DNA from: Bettongia penicillata ogilbyi
Lineage: Eukaryota > Chordata > Mammalia > Diprotodontia > Potoroidae
Direction: 5' to 3'
NCBI GenBank assembly: GCA_023548195.1
Contig: JAJHZJ010000799.1
Coordinates: 3,052,082 to 3,116,081 of the forward strand
DNA length: 64,000 nt
The notes below the pieces were generated by a model that was given only the letters and a program-made list of their open reading frames with translations, was not told the DNA's origin and made no database searches. Position 1 is the first letter of the stretch. Each line of letters opens with the position of its first letter. The translations under genes were made by a program, and so were the position numbers. Shown here one piece after another: positions 20,456 through 32,000 of this stretch.

Positions 20456-20605
20456 ATTAGCAGCTGTGTGTGAATGCCAGCACATCACTTATCTCTCCAA
20501 GCCTCATTTGGGAAATGGGGGATAATATTACTTGAACTACCCACGACACAGGGTTGTTGTGAGGAAAATACTTTGTAAAGCACTCAGAAAATAGAGTTGT
20601 TATTG
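20456..20605 (+). repeat. MIR fragment
   Basis: 'tctccaagcctcatttgggaaatg', then 'acagggttgttgtgagg' and 'aatactttgtaaagcactcag'. 3' half of a MIR. Confidence 0.75.
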
Positions 20606-20607
20606 TT

Positions 20608-20677
<70 letters not shown>
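20608..20677. repeat. (TAC)n microsatellite
   Basis: About 23 uninterrupted TAC triplets directly after a MIR end, a common birthplace for such tracts. Confidence 0.97.
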
Positions 20678-20702
20678 GCCATCAAAGTAACCTTTAGTAG
20701 GC

Positions 20703-20925
20703 ATCTATATGGGGCAGTTCTGGGCTTGGAATCAGGAAGACTCATCTTCCTGAATTCAAATCTGGCCTCAGACACTTAGCAGTGTGGCAAGCCGTAACCC
20801 TGTTTGCCTCAGTTTCTTCATCTGTAAAATGAGCCAGAGAAGGAAATGGCAAACCACTCTAGCATTTTTGCCAAGAAAAACCCAAATGAGATCATGAAGA
20901 GTCTGAAATGATATACTGACACCAG
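20703..20925 (+). repeat. RTE-tailed tRNA-SINE, head truncated
   Basis: 'gggcttggaatcaggaagactc', box B 'attcaaatctgg', 'gccagagaaggaaatggcaaacc', tail 'ttgccaagaaaaacccaaatg'. The usual 'gctaggtgg' start is absent. Confidence 0.85.
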
Positions 20926-21310
20926 CTTTTTTTTGAGACCTCCCCCCATCCCCAAGTTATGAGAGCCCTTGATGCTTGGAAAAAACCTAGTGTTCTACTG
21001 GGTCCCAGAGTCCCAGAATCTTACTGTTGGACCTTTGAAATCATCTAATGTAAACTTTCTCCTAAATAGTCCAGGACCTCTGAAAGCTCCAGGGTGATGA
21101 GGTGAAATAAGATAGTTGGAAACGACTAGGTAGAGTGGATACTGTGGTTTAGCCAGAGAGTAAGAAGACCTGTGACTTGGGAAGGCAGGGGATGCATGGT
21201 GAGGGACAGATATCAAAGTTGGAATTATTGAATTTTCCTGGAAATGCCATTTATTTTCTGATTTTTGTGCAAGGATTGCGGAGATTGTACCTCACACATC
21301 TCTGTCTAGA

Positions 21311-21510
21311 CCAGGGCTTCTTAACCATTTTGTGTGTATCACAGACGTCTCTGGCAGTCTGGGGAAGCCTGTGGACCCCTTCTCAGAATAATGTTTCTAA
21401 GTGCATAAAATAACATAGGATTACAATGGAAATCAATCATATTGAAACTCAATTAACAAAATATTAAAAAAACAACAAAAAAAAGTTCACGAACTCTTGG
21501 TTAAGAACTC
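21311..21510 (+). repeat. TTCTTAACC-family short element
   Basis: Begins CCAGGGCTTCTTAACC and ends GGTTAAGAACTC (21499-21510). Internal 'gtgcataaaataacataggattac' subtype, with the A-rich stretch near the right end. Confidence 0.75.
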
Positions 21511-21569
21511 ACCACAGAGAATTTTCTTTGATTGGAAGGCACAGGTAGACACAGGAGCCTCTGGGGGTT

Positions 21570-22070
21570 AGATGATAGTGATAATAATGAGGAGGAGGAT
21601 AATTATAGCAGCTAACACGTATATAGCACTTTACAAGTATTATTTTGTACTCAAACAACCCTGGGAAGTAAGTGCTGTTATTATCCCCATTTTACAAATT
21701 AGACATAAATTAAGCGACGTGTCTAAGGTCATGAAGCTAGTTAATATATAAGGGTGGATTTGAACTCAGACCTTCCTTATTCCAGGAAGCTAGGTGGCAC
21801 AGTGGTTAGAGTGCTGGACCTGGCCTCAGGAAGTCTTATCTTCTTGAATTCAAATCTGGCCTCAGACACTTACTAGCTGTGTGACCCTGGGCAAATGACA
21901 ACCATGCTTGCCTCAGTTTCTTCATCTGTAAAATGAGCTAGAGAATGAAATGACAAACTACTCCATTATCTTTGCCAAGAAAACCCCAAATGGGGAAACA
22001 GAGTCAAACAGGATTGAAAGATGAGAGAACACAACGGCCTTATTCCAGGCCCAGTACTATACTGTGCTGC
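21570..22070 (-). repeat. MIR interrupted by a younger SINE
   Basis: The MIR body is at 21570-21774 ('agcactttacaagtattattttg', 'attatccccattttacaaattag'). Its head resumes after the SINE at about 22050 ('cccagtactatactgtgctgc'). Confidence 0.8.
21787..22037 (+). repeat. RTE-tailed tRNA-SINE, full length
   Basis: Head 'aagctaggtggcacagtggt', box B 'attcaaatctgg', tail 'gccaagaaaaccccaaatgggg'. Perfect 12-bp duplication CCTTATTCCAGG at 21775-21786 and 22038-22049. It inserted into a MIR. Confidence 0.93.
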
Positions 22071-22104
22071 TCAGCTTTTGGGACAGACGACTTGATATAC
22101 CAGA

Positions 22105-22220
22105 AAGAACAATGGTTCTAGAGTCAAAGGAGCTGAATTCAAATCCTGCCTCTAACAATCCTCAGTGCCTAGCACACAATAGGTGCTTCATAAATCCTTA
22201 TTGTGTTGAATTGAATTATA
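22105..22220 (+). repeat. SINE piece with L2-like end
   Basis: 'ggttctagagtcaaaggagctg', 'attcaaatcctgcctctaac', then 'tgcctagcacacaataggtgc' and 'ttcataaatcc'. An internal deletion joins head and tail. Confidence 0.65.
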
Positions 22221-22393
22221 GACTTTTCTACTGTGCCATAGCTACCAAATATCTGGTTGGGGACCTGTTGGAGTCATCTGGGGTGAAGACAGAGGATGAG
22301 AACTGAGGTTGAGCTTGACAGGGGAAATGGAAGGTCATCCAGAGGACTGGGATTTTAACTTCTCAAATCCTGACTGCTACCACAGGATCTAGA

Positions 22394-22580
22394 GCAAGGG
22401 CTTTTTAGGGGCTCCTGGCTCCCTTTGGCAACAGTCCCGTGAAGCCCATGGACCTCTTTTTCAGAATCATGGTTGTTGCCTGTTCATAATGGAAGGAAAT
22501 GCTACCTTTCAGTTAGAGGATTGGTGAAAAGAAATATTTTTTTTCCCCATCCAAGTTCATGGGCTTCAGGTTAAGAGCCA
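22394..22580 (+). repeat. TTCTTAACC-family short element
   Basis: 'cctttggcaacagtcccgtgaagcc', 'aaggaaatgctacctttcagttagagg', right end GGTTAAGAGCC (22569-22579). The left end is eroded. Internal part is of the 'ggaaatgctac' subtype. Confidence 0.7.
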
Positions 22581-22596
22581 TTCCTGACCTCTATCA

Positions 22597-22680
22597 ATAG
22601 ATAGATAAATAGATAGATAAAGCACTTATTAACTGTTTATTATGTACTCTGGCCATCTTAAGTGCCAGGTTTGAGGGAAG
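22597..22680 (-). repeat. L2 end with short GATA tract
   Basis: A short AGATAGATAAATAGATAGAT tract leads into 'agcacttattaactgtttattatg', a minus-strand L2 3' end. Confidence 0.6.
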
Positions 22681-22997
22681 ATAGTACATAAAGGGGAGCT
22701 GGAAGTGGAGTTGGGGGAGAAGTGGGGAAGAAGTCCAGAGAGTGAGTTGAGCCAGAAGTGAATTGAGCATTGCTGGGACCCCCCCAGATGGGGTGGTCCA
22801 GTCTAGGCACTCACGGAGGGTCAAAATGTATCTTCGGGGTGGGAGAGCTGCTGCTGATTGGTGGTGGGGTGTCCAGTGAGTGAGTTTAGCTAGGTATATT
22901 CCTTCTATGTATCCTACCCATTCTGGAAGACGGCCACTTCCCCCAGCCCAGACCTTGACTCTCAGTATGCTCTGAGACCCTACCTTTAAAGTTTAAT

Positions 22998-23220
22998 GCT
23001 ATAATAATGATAATTCCTTACATTGCTATAGAACTTTGACTTTTCACATGTACTGCCTCATTGCATCCTTATAAACAGACCCTTGAAGGAGGCAGGGGTT
23101 ATTATACCCATTTTATAGATGAGAAAACTTGGATCTAGAGAAATTAACCGACTGACTTCAAAGTAGTGGCAGAGGTGGAACCAGAACCCAGGTCCCTCAC
23201 TTCCTGGTCAAGTACACTGT
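22998..23220 (-). repeat. MIR-type SINE
   Basis: Minus strand: 'atgataattccttacattgctatag', 'attatacccattttatagatgag', 'gtggaaccagaacccaggtccc'. Confidence 0.8.
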
Positions 23221-23384
23221 TGCCATAATATGCTGCCTTCACCAGGGGGCAATTTAAGGCTGAGGAGAAAGTAGGAGGAGGCATAAGCCATAAATGTTGG
23301 ACTGTTTCCTCCCTTTTCCCTTCCCTGTGTGCCCCACCACCCGTGACTCTTCCTGTAGCCAATCGTGGCCATGTTTAGGAATGG

Positions 23385-23685
23385 TTGTTTGTAAAGCACT
23401 TGACACAGTGCCAGGTGCATACAGTATGTGCTTAATAAAAACTATTTATTCGCTTCCCTTGTTCCAGCAGAGCTTCACTGTATAGAGGGCAGGTCAGGGT
23501 TGGGGGTGTGGAAAAAGCACCCCCTGCATTTGAAATTGAGGAGATCTGGCTCTGTTGCTTTCTAGCTGCATGATCTTTGGCAAATGGTAATAATGCTCAA
23601 TCTCCTGAGGTTGTTTTGGGGAAAATGATTTGAAAGTCTTGAAACTCTATAGAAATGTGTGTTCCTATTATTATCCAAGCTTATT
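23385..23685 (+). repeat. MIR 3' end followed by another MIR
   Basis: 23385-23452 shows 'cagtgccaggtgcatacagtatgtgc' and 'ttaataaaaac'. 23505-23685 shows 'gaggagatctggctctgttgc', 'tcctgaggttgttttgggg', 'aagtcttgaaactctatag'. Confidence 0.7.
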
Positions 23686-24019
23686 TCCCCCAAGTCCCCA
23701 CGAAGCTTCCCCTCCCTACTTCTGCTGACCTTGGACACTTCCCAGCAGTTCTTTGCTAGGTCCCTTCCCTGAGATGTCTAAGGCTCTGAGGCCTGGTCTC
23801 TGTAGGCATCCTTGGTTCTTTTTTAGCCCCTTTTTATTAGTCCAACCTGTCCTCGAATGTAAGTCTTCTGTTGTAGGGAAGCAGCAGCAGTGGTCTGAGA
23901 TGAATAACATGGCCCCCCCTCTGCCCCCTGGGACTGAGCTGGGCGTGTGCATTGGCCTTGGCCTGAGCTAGGTCTGGGCTGTGCATGGGTTAAAGGAGGT
24001 GGAGAACAGGAGGCTGGCT

Positions 24020-24334
24020 GGCTGGCGTGGAGGAGGCGGTGCAGAGAGAGAAGGGAGACCAAGCAGACGGGTCTGTCCTCTCAGTTGCTCTCAGCTGTGG
24101 ACCTGGGATCAACTCTGCTCTTTGCTCCCACTCCCTGCTCGGCTTCCCCCACAAGATTCACTCACTCCCTTCCTCACCCTCCTCTCATCCTTGGATCCTA
24201 GCTTGTCACTCATTCCAGCTGCTGCTGCTGCTGTCCACTCCCCATTTTATCCAGCTCCCCTTCTTTCTGCTGCCCCCTGGAAAGCTCCAGCCCTAGACAC
24301 CCACCCACGCCCAGTGGCTCCTCTGCCTGGAAAG
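24020..24334 (+). other. Possible 5' noncoding exon
   Basis: A GC-richer, repeat-free block ends at AAAG|GTGAGTGG (donor at 24335), a strong splice-donor match. It contains a CTG tract (24219-24233) and many CCC/CTC runs like a mammalian 5' UTR. No TATA box fixes the start, so the left border is arbitrary. Plus-strand frames through it (23981-24436 and others) have no domain and run past the donor. I infer a first exon of an unknown gene. A chance donor in unique DNA is the alternative. Confidence 0.22.
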
Positions 24335-24582
24335 GTGAGTGGTCAGGGGGTATGGCTGTTAGAAAGGCAGAAGGGTGGAGGCAGAGCTGATGAGGAAGCT
24401 GGGGGTGGTAGCATCCAGGTTGCCCTGGGAAAATAAATGCCTAGGGAAGCTGGGAGTGGCCTCTCAGATCCCAGGTCACCAGGGTGGACAAGTCTATCCA
24501 GAGATCAACCTGCTCATTCCCCAGACTCTGGGTGGGATGACCACTTCCACAATATGGACTTTGGATAGCTAGGGTCAAGTTT

Positions 24583-24583
<1 letters not shown>

Positions 24584-24671
<88 letters not shown>
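24584..24671. repeat. Compound (GT)n(GA)n microsatellite
   Basis: About 44 bp GT then about 43 bp GA. Same order as at 19795. Confidence 0.97.
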
Positions 24672-24675
<4 letters not shown>

Positions 24676-26230
24676 GCACAAGTTTTCGAGTTGGAGAGGA
24701 TAGGGTGGGTGAAGGTGGGTGATGGTTCTGCTCTGAGAGTTGAGGGGAGTTTTGTTGGTAGGGGAAGTTAGTAGTGTCTATGACTGCTGGGATCCAGCCC
24801 AGAAGAAGAGAGGGGCTGTGTTCTGATGCACACAGGAAAAGATGGGACACCTCCTCCTCCATGCCTGCTTGTTCCACACAGGCCCAAGGGCACCGTTTTG
24901 AGGAGGCGTAGTGAATGTCTACTCCTGACTTATTTTTGCACTCCCACCTCTAGGCTCTTTCCTCCCTCGAACCCTGAGGACTCCTATCCCCGAATTGAGT
25001 GTTCCCTCTATATATCCGACCCATGACCCACTCCGGGTGAAGGGAGTCTTCCCTATGCCAGGGTGGACAGGGAGGAAGGAATTCTAGGGAAGGGGAACAG
25101 GAAAGGGTTAACCATAAGCTTCACCTGCCTTTTGCCCAGTTTAGATGCCCGGTTCCATGGTCCCTTGCCAAAGGGCAGAGGCTGGCATGGGGGTGTCCGG
25201 CTACCTTCTCGTTCTCCAACCCTGCCCCCTTCTTTTCCCCTCTGGGCAGAAATGGCTAATCCAGGTGGTTAATGAACAGACATACATGCAGCTGCCTTCC
25301 CACCCCCTCTCTGCCCTCCCTTTCCCCACCCTCTCCCCTTCATCTCCCCTTTTCTGACTCTCCAGTGCTCTAGTTCTTCACCTCTCACATACATTTTTTT
25401 TTTGGCCAAGAAGGCCAGGAGAGAGTTAACCTCAGGCTGGGTGTTCTCACCTCCCCCCAACAACTTGGGTCTCCCCCACCCCCACCCCCCATCCAGGGAA
25501 CGGGGCCAGAGCTGCCCCAGCCCAGATGTTTTTAGGCTAGGTCGCTGTTCCTAGAAGAGGAAATTGGGGGGGTTAGGGGGATGGCTGGGAGGAACTCACT
25601 ATGCTCCCCCTATAATACACTGGTCTTCAGATTAGAGATGTAGACTCAGGGATGGGAGGTAAAAGGGAATGGGGTGGAGTGAAGGGTAGGGGGTTAGGAT
25701 AAAAGGAAAGAGGCAGGAACAGTACATGGTGAGAATCCAAAACCTGGAAGTAGAGGGCACACAGCTGTTGGGATGAGACTTGTAGCTTGCAGATGGCTAG
25801 GCAGAGTCTGGGAATCAGGATTTCTGGGTCCCCTTTTTTCTCTATCATCTGGGAAATGGAGCTTTCCTTCTCATTCCCCACCATCTTTGTCAAAGAAATG
25901 GGGGTCTGGGAGGATGTGGTGGTTGTGATCATGTTAGAGATGTATCTGGCTGAGGTAGGGGAGGATGCTCTCTGGTCAGGGAAAAGGAGTAGGGGATAAC
26001 CCCTCTGGCTTCTTCCTTGATATTTCTTTGGGCCCCTTTCCTTATACAAGAAAACTCTATCCTGGGACATGGGAGCATGGAGAGCTTTGGGTTCAATCTT
26101 GGTAGTAGGGCTGATTCCTCCATCCTCCACAAATGGTCCCATCACAACAATAGCTCCATTTACTTCTCCACCCCTTCCCCTCATTTCTCCATCTGAGAAT
26201 ACAAGATCCTTGCTCATAGGTATTGTCTAA
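24672..26230. other. Long repeat-poor, GC-richer stretch
   Basis: No repeat family seen. C-run DNA at 25455-25492 could fold as a G-quadruplex on the minus strand. The 196-codon minus frame (25627-26217) lacks any domain and has no splice support, so I do not call it a gene. Confidence 0.45.
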
Positions 26231-26234
26231 TTCT

Positions 26235-26575
26235 TTCCTATTCTGGCATACCTGGCACCTAAGGCTTGGCGCATGGGGGGTGTTTAATAAAGCTTTGTGT
26301 TTGAGTTGATCACCTGAAGATTTCAAAACACCTTTTGGACAGGATCCCGCCCTTTCCTCATCCACATTGACCCCATTCTCAGAGGAAGAATAAAGGTCAC
26401 AATGCTGCAATGGAGAGGGTTAGAGGGGCAGAGATCTGAGGCTAGAGTGATGGAATGATAGATTTGTAGATGGAAGAGACTTGAGAGTTCCCACCCTCCC
26501 ATTTTACAGATGAGGAGATTAAGGCCTGAAGAGTTAACGAGGTCTCTGTGAACTAGAAGCTTGACTGGTCTCCAC
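26235..26575. repeat. L2 3' end (+) and MIR/L3-tail piece (-)
   Basis: 26235-26310 has 'tacctggcacctaaggcttgg' and 'tgtttaataaagc', L2-like on plus. 26455-26575 has 'agatggaagagacttgagag' and 'cattttacagatgaggagattaagg', a SINE on minus. Confidence 0.6.
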
Positions 26576-27013
26576 CTTCATTTCTGATCTTTGGACCCCG
26601 GGTTCTGATACTCCCTTTATTCTGCCAACTGTGAATTTTGGACAGAGATCCAGAAAAACAACTGGGGTAACAAAAGGGGGCAAGGAATTTCAGCGTATTT
26701 TGTTTGACTTAGAAGCCCCTATCTACCATGCTTCCAAGGTAGAAAGAAGACAAAACTTTTTAAGAGGCTGAGAGTTATAGGAGTTAAGATACTGTAGCTT
26801 ACTTATATGGAGTGGGAGTCTGGACCTCCTGGTTTTTTTGATGTCTCTCCCTCCCGATCTTTATTTCTTAATTCCCTGCTTCAGAAATTCCTCATGTCTG
26901 TATATCTTCATGTGCGCCACTTACCCCTGATTCAGTGTTTCTCATTAGTTGGGGAGGATTTGTTTAAAAATATAAATTGAAAGTTTTAGTTTCATTGCTA
27001 AATGGGTGTGTTA

Positions 27014-27050
<37 letters not shown>

Positions 27051-27555
27051 ATTCAAGGAGGAGGTTCACATTTTGTGACCATCATTAATTCTTGTTGTGG
27101 CTGTAACTGTTCACCAGCAGTTATGGTCTTTACTGAGAATAGAGCAAGATAAAGGTAAAGGGCAGGAATGGTAGTCTGGAGAGAGAATTAAGATGGATTC
27201 TGGCCAGAGCTGTAAGCAGCAATTTTGGCAACTGGGAAAAACTGCACTAATCATGTCTCCAAATCAACTTGCAGTGAGAGAGACCTCAGAACACCAGCTC
27301 AGTGCAGTGTAGACTTCAGAATATGTTGGGGAGGCTTCTATCAGTGGAAAGATCAGGGCTGATGGGTGGGGTGAAGGGTGGAGACAGGGACTGGGTTCTA
27401 AGCTCAGGTAGTTGTACTTGTTGAAGGAGCGTGTATACATGCTGCCACTACTCTCTAAATTTCAGCCTCCTCACTCTTGATGGGGGATCTGAATGTGGCA
27501 TCTTTTTCACCTCGAATGGTATTGAAGGGCGAAAGTGATCTTGTGGCCACAGTTT
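26576..27555. other. Unique stretch with a GT tract
   Basis: GT microsatellite at 27016-27049. The rest shows no repeat family, exon or notable frame. Confidence 0.45.
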
Positions 27556-27559
27556 TCTT

Positions 27560-27750
27560 GTTGAAAATAATGTGGTTGTATTTGATAACCTCTAAGGTCC
27601 CTTCCAGTTTGAAATCCTATAATTTCCATAATTAGCATCTTTCTCAGAAAATGAGATGGAGGAATGAAAAAAATCCAGGTCTGGGTCTCAGTTTCCTTCT
27701 CTGTGAAATAATGCAAAATGGGTCTCCAATGTCCCTTTCAGTTCCAACCT
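27560..27750 (+). repeat. Two SINE 3' ends with L3-like tails
   Basis: 27560-27640: 'gataacctctaaggtcccttcc', 'agtttgaaatcctataattt'. 27680-27750: 'gggtctcagtttccttctctgtg', 'gtccctttcagttcc'. Confidence 0.7.
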
Positions 27751-27897
27751 TCTCTCTCTCTGTCTCTCTCTCTCTGTCTCTCTCTCTCTTTCTTTGACTC
27801 TCTCTCCTTTCTCCCTTCTCCCCATCTGTCTCTCTGTCTGTCTCTGTCTCTGTGTCTCTATCAGTCTCTCTGTTTCTCTATCTCTCTGTCTCTCTCA
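27751..27897. repeat. Imperfect CT/CTGT microsatellite
   Basis: CT-rich with TCTG and TTTCT interruptions. The Ser/Leu frame across it is not a gene. Confidence 0.95.
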
Positions 27898-27952
27898 GAA
27901 TTTTTCTACCTATGGTAGATAGGTCAGGGCCGTCAGAATGGATGCCATGTAG

Positions 27953-28060
27953 GAAGATCATAGGATAATAAATGTGGAGCTGGACAGGACCTTAGAGACC
28001 TTCTAGCCCATCCTAAACCAACAGATGAGAAACTGAGGTAATTTGGGGAAGGCAGCCTAT
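27953..28060 (-). repeat. MIR with L3-like tail
   Basis: Minus strand: 'gatcataggataataaatgtgg', 'aggaccttagagaccttctagccc', 'cagatgagaaactgaggtaat'. Confidence 0.75.
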
Positions 28061-28394
28061 ATATAAACACTGACCTCATTAGTCTCATGTTAGTTTGTAC
28101 TGGTGCCCACACCTGATAGAAATGTGGAAGTTTAGAGGGAGAGTGGCTGTTACCACAGGGTAAGATTCCTAAGTCTACATCCAACCTTTGGGTTTAGACC
28201 TACCTTCTCAACCCAGGGTGAGAACTGGTCATACGGGCTTAGACAGGATATGAGCTGCTGAATAGAGGAGATAGGATTGAGGGGGAGGGGCAAGACAGGA
28301 AGATCTTGGGGGTCCAGCAGTTAATCTCTTGTGCTATCCCTTGAGGGGACATTGTTTATACGGCTGTGATGGTCATGAGGCTGCTAGGAGACAG

Positions 28395-28605
28395 AAGTGA
28401 TCTAGTGTTCTGGACCTGGAGTTCAGATCCTGCCTCTGAAACTAGCTTGTGTGACCCTGGGAAAATCAGTTAGCCTCTCTTTGCCTCAGTTTCCTCATCT
28501 GTGAAATAAAGAAAATAATTTCATCTACCTCCCTGGGTTGTTGGGACATAATGGATGTAAAGCGCTAAATGAAAGGTGAGCTCTATTATGACGATAATCT
28601 TGGTG
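28395..28605 (+). repeat. MIR-type SINE
   Basis: 'ttctggacctggagttcagatcc', 'tgtgtgaccctgggaaaatcag', 'ctcagtttcctcatctgtgaaa', 'ctgggttgttgggacataatg', 'taaagcgctaaatg'. Most of the element is present. Confidence 0.85.
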
Positions 28606-30261
28606 GTGTGGTTTTTGGAGGAAGCCCTTGGAGGTAAGTCCTTTTCTATCTGACTCTTGCTTGCTTCAGAGGAGTGGAGAAGCTACTTTCTCAGATACTC
28701 TGCCACTCCTGCCCATCCAAGATTGCTCCCCAAACTACTGTTCCCCATCAACTTCTCTGCTGGTCCTCTCTGGCTCCTCCCAAATGGGTGATTATTGTAT
28801 GCTGAGCACTGAAAGGTCAATGACTCATATGGCAGGTCTCCTTGGGTGGGTCTCTGGCATTCTTTGGGACCCTGTGCTCCACCCTTGATTCCCTTCTTGA
28901 GACCCAGCCTTCCCACCCCTCAGGCCTCTTTTTGTCCTATGCTGCGTATTGTTCCTTCCTCATGTCCCCTCATTCCTTCCTTTTGTTTGAGGGACCAAGT
29001 GGTGAGGCCAGGGAGCATCCCAGATGTCCTTCCCCATTCTAAGGTCTGCCCTTCACCCATTCCCGGCACATGGACAGATAACTTATTCTCTAAGACCTAA
29101 CAATCTTCTAGGGAAAACTTTCCTTGACATCGAGCCTCAATCTTTTGCACTACTCCCAAAGCCATTTCACCTCCCCGCCTCCCTCCCCTTGTGATCTTGA
29201 GAACGTTCTCTGTTTCTTTAAAGTGGTTAAGGTCTTCATGGAAGGGACCTTGGTAAGACCTTATTTTTCTGACTTCTGCCTTTTCCCAAAGATCTCTCCC
29301 AGGTTCTGAAGGAGGCTAGGCAAAGTAGGAACTGTTCCTTCTTCTGTGAGAATGTAATGAAGAGATGAGGGGAGAGAGACAGAGAGAGAGAGGCACACAG
29401 AGACAGACAGATACACACACACACACACACACACACACAGATAGAATAACAGAAAGAAATCTCAAGGCAAAGTGAACAGTTCAGGTTAGATATATGAGGG
29501 AGCAGGACCACAGAGATGACCCAGGGTGGTTGGAGAGAGGATTGAATCTCTGTGATATTCAGGCTGCTTAGCTTGTGGGCATGGCTTGGTTAGTTGGTGA
29601 AGTGAGTCTCTCTTTTCTCCACCTGGAGCATCTGAAGTAGAGAGGGGGCAAGCTGTGTCCCTGTATCCCTTTTCTGATCCCAGCTGAGAGTTGCAGTGGA
29701 GATTTCTCAGGTGTCGGGGTGTGCTGGGGTCAGACTTCATGCTAGGAAAAGCAGCCGGGTAAGAGTCAGTTCAACTGGGCGCCTGGGCATGGAAAGCAGC
29801 TGACTTCCCTTTTCCTCTCTTCCTCTCGGCCCTGGGAATCTAGCTCCTGCGTCCTGCTTTCCCCCAAACCATTATGTGCTGGGAAGGTTGGGCACAAGGG
29901 AGCTGAAATGAGGGTGGCTGGATTGCCAACCTGTGGGCTATGCCCCACCTCCTTCTGCCCCCTCCCCCATCCAATATGCATAGTCACGTTTTCTCCTCTC
30001 CTTGTTCCACCACCCAAGTGGCTTCACGTTCTTTTCCATTCTTGGGGTGGGAATCTAGGGTAGGCAGAGGACCAGGCTGGACGCACCCAAGGGAGCTAAG
30101 TAGTCATGTCTGCCTCTGAGAAGAGACCTGTGTCTATGACTCAGGACACCAGACTGTCCCCTCCCACCTGCCCCTATGCTTTTTCCAGTTTTTTCCCTCT
30201 GCTCCTGCCATCAGTTTCCCCCAGGAATCTCAGCCTTCCTGTTTTCTCCTCTTTGCTTTGA
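28606..30261. other. Repeat-poor stretch with GA/AC tracts
   Basis: GA then AC microsatellites at 29366-29442. Donor-like GGAG|GTAAGT at 28632 has no matching acceptor I trust. No gene is called. Confidence 0.45.
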
Positions 30262-30460
30262 TATTCATAAATCATAGATTTCGAACTTGTAAGGGATTGA
30301 GAAGGCTTTCGGTCCGATCCCTTCATTTTGCAAAGAAAACTGAGGAATTGCTCCCTCTCTAGGTTAAATGATTTACCTGAGGTCATACAACACTGGCAGA
30401 GCCAACTTTTGAGTAGGGGGTCCTTTGATTTCAAATTCATCACTGTTTCCATTTGACCAG
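30262..30460 (-). repeat. MIR with L3-like tail
   Basis: Minus strand: 'ataaatcatagatttcgaac', 'cccttcattttgcaaagaaaac', 'cctgaggtcatacaacactgg'. Confidence 0.7.
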
Positions 30461-31148
30461 GCCTTCTTCTAGTCTTTGAGCCTGAAATTGTGTATGGGTG
30501 CTGGGGGGTGGTGGTGGTGGTGTGTGGGAGACATCAGAGGGTGAGCTGGGCTGGTGTATCTTCTAGCCAGGCTGGACATGGGCTATTCAGGAGCCGAAGT
30601 TAGACCTTGGCACCGTGTCCTCTGAGGGCCATACTGGGACTGTGTAAACACGCCTTTTTAGGGCCTAGAGCTGGGAGATTGGGAGCAGGCACAGAAGTGG
30701 GGGATGGGTGTGTAGGGAGAGAGCAGTGTATCCCTAAGGGGTCTGGTAAAAAGAGTGGGGGAGGGGGATGCTTTCTGTACCACCCTGCTGCATTAGTCTT
30801 CCTTGGCAAAACCTTCCTTCACTTCTCCAGCCCAAGGTGACCTCTCCTTTCTCCAAACTCCTGAAACCTCTAGCACACCACCATTTAACATTGACCTACT
30901 GCTGGGTAGTGGCTTAGCTTGCCTTACTCTGGGCTTCTTCGTTAAATTAGAAACTGCTCGAGGGCTGGGACCAGGATCTGAATTTTCTTTCTCCATTATC
31001 ACCTCACTGTGCTAAGTACTTGTTGACTGAGGGATGAGATAGTTAGAGACGAAGATGGTTAGAGCAGAATTTGGTGCCTTGGGCTCTGCCTAGCACCTGA
31101 TTGTTTCCAAGTCCTCTCAGGCCTCAGTGATTACGGAAGGGTGGGGAT
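30461..31148. other. Unique stretch, no gene
   Basis: G-rich GGT/GGGG motifs at 30500-30530. Nothing else assigned. Confidence 0.4.
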
Positions 31149-31149
31149 A

Positions 31150-31308
31150 GAAAGAGAATTTGACTAGGAGTTAGAACACCTGTATGTGAATCCCAGCTCT
31201 ACCATTTACTACGATCTTGGGCAAGTGACTTCTCTCCATTAAACCTCAGTTTCCTCCTTTGTAAAATGTGCCATTTGTTTTCTAAGGCCCCTTCTGTTTC
31301 TAGACATT
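31150..31308 (+). repeat. MIR with L3-like tail
   Basis: 'gtgaatcccagctctaccattt', 'ttgggcaagtgacttctc', 'aacctcagtttcctcctttg', 'aaggccccttctgtttctag'. Confidence 0.8.
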
Positions 31309-31763
31309 GCTATTTTTTATTCCTAATAAACATCTCATCATCGATGATTCCTCCATGGCTACATCTACTCAGTCTCTGTCCCAGAAGTGAGGTAGGGACA
31401 GGGGGAAGGGATGAAATGACCTCCAGAGGCCCTCTCCAGCCCAGGGAGTCCATTAGCATTTGTGTTTATAAAATGGTCTGAGAAAGTTGCCATGCATTGT
31501 AAACAAGAAACACTATTATAAATCAACTAAAGTCTTCCTTCTTGGATTATATCCCACCCCTAAGTAAGAGTTACGGAATATGAGAATTCCAGGGCTGGCG
31601 AGGGTCTTTTAGAGTCTGTTTCTAGGACCCTGTTTCTAGGCAAGTCGGCTTATAAAGATAGGGAATCCCCAATGAATGAGAACAGTATTCCCAATTTCTG
31701 TGTCTTAGATCCTTTTCTCTTGGTGTCTAAGCTTCAACCTTTATGCTATTACTTCAGCAAAGA
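31309..31763. other. Unique stretch, no call
   Basis: No repeat or exon recognised. A short duplication of 'gtttctagg' is visible at 31617-31640. Confidence 0.4.
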
Positions 31764-32000
31764 TAGCTAGGCGGTGAAGTGAGTGGATAGAGTGCTGAAC
31801 CTGGAATCAGGAAGACCTGGTTTAAATCCTGCCTCACATGCTTACTGGTGGTATGACCCTAGGCAAGTCACTTAACCTCTGTTTGCCTCAGTTCCTTAAT
31901 CTCTAAAATGGGGATGATAATACCACCTACCTCCTAGGGTTATTGTGGGAATGATATGGTATAACATAGTTAAAGTGGTCTATGAATGTTAATTAGGTAG
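31764..32000 (+). repeat. Marsupial MIR-type SINE, near full length
   Basis: Head 'gatagctaggcggtgaag', 'aatcaggaagacctggtttaaat', 'cctaggcaagtcacttaacc', 'cctagggttattgtggg'. Confidence 0.85.

Noticed and set aside
25627..26217. 196-codon minus-strand frame
   Set aside because: No domain, no splice support, no recognisable homology; length is possible by chance in GC-richer DNA.
28605..28640. Donor-like GGAG|GTAAGT at 28632
   Set aside because: No acceptor upstream gives a sensible exon, and the site directly follows a MIR.
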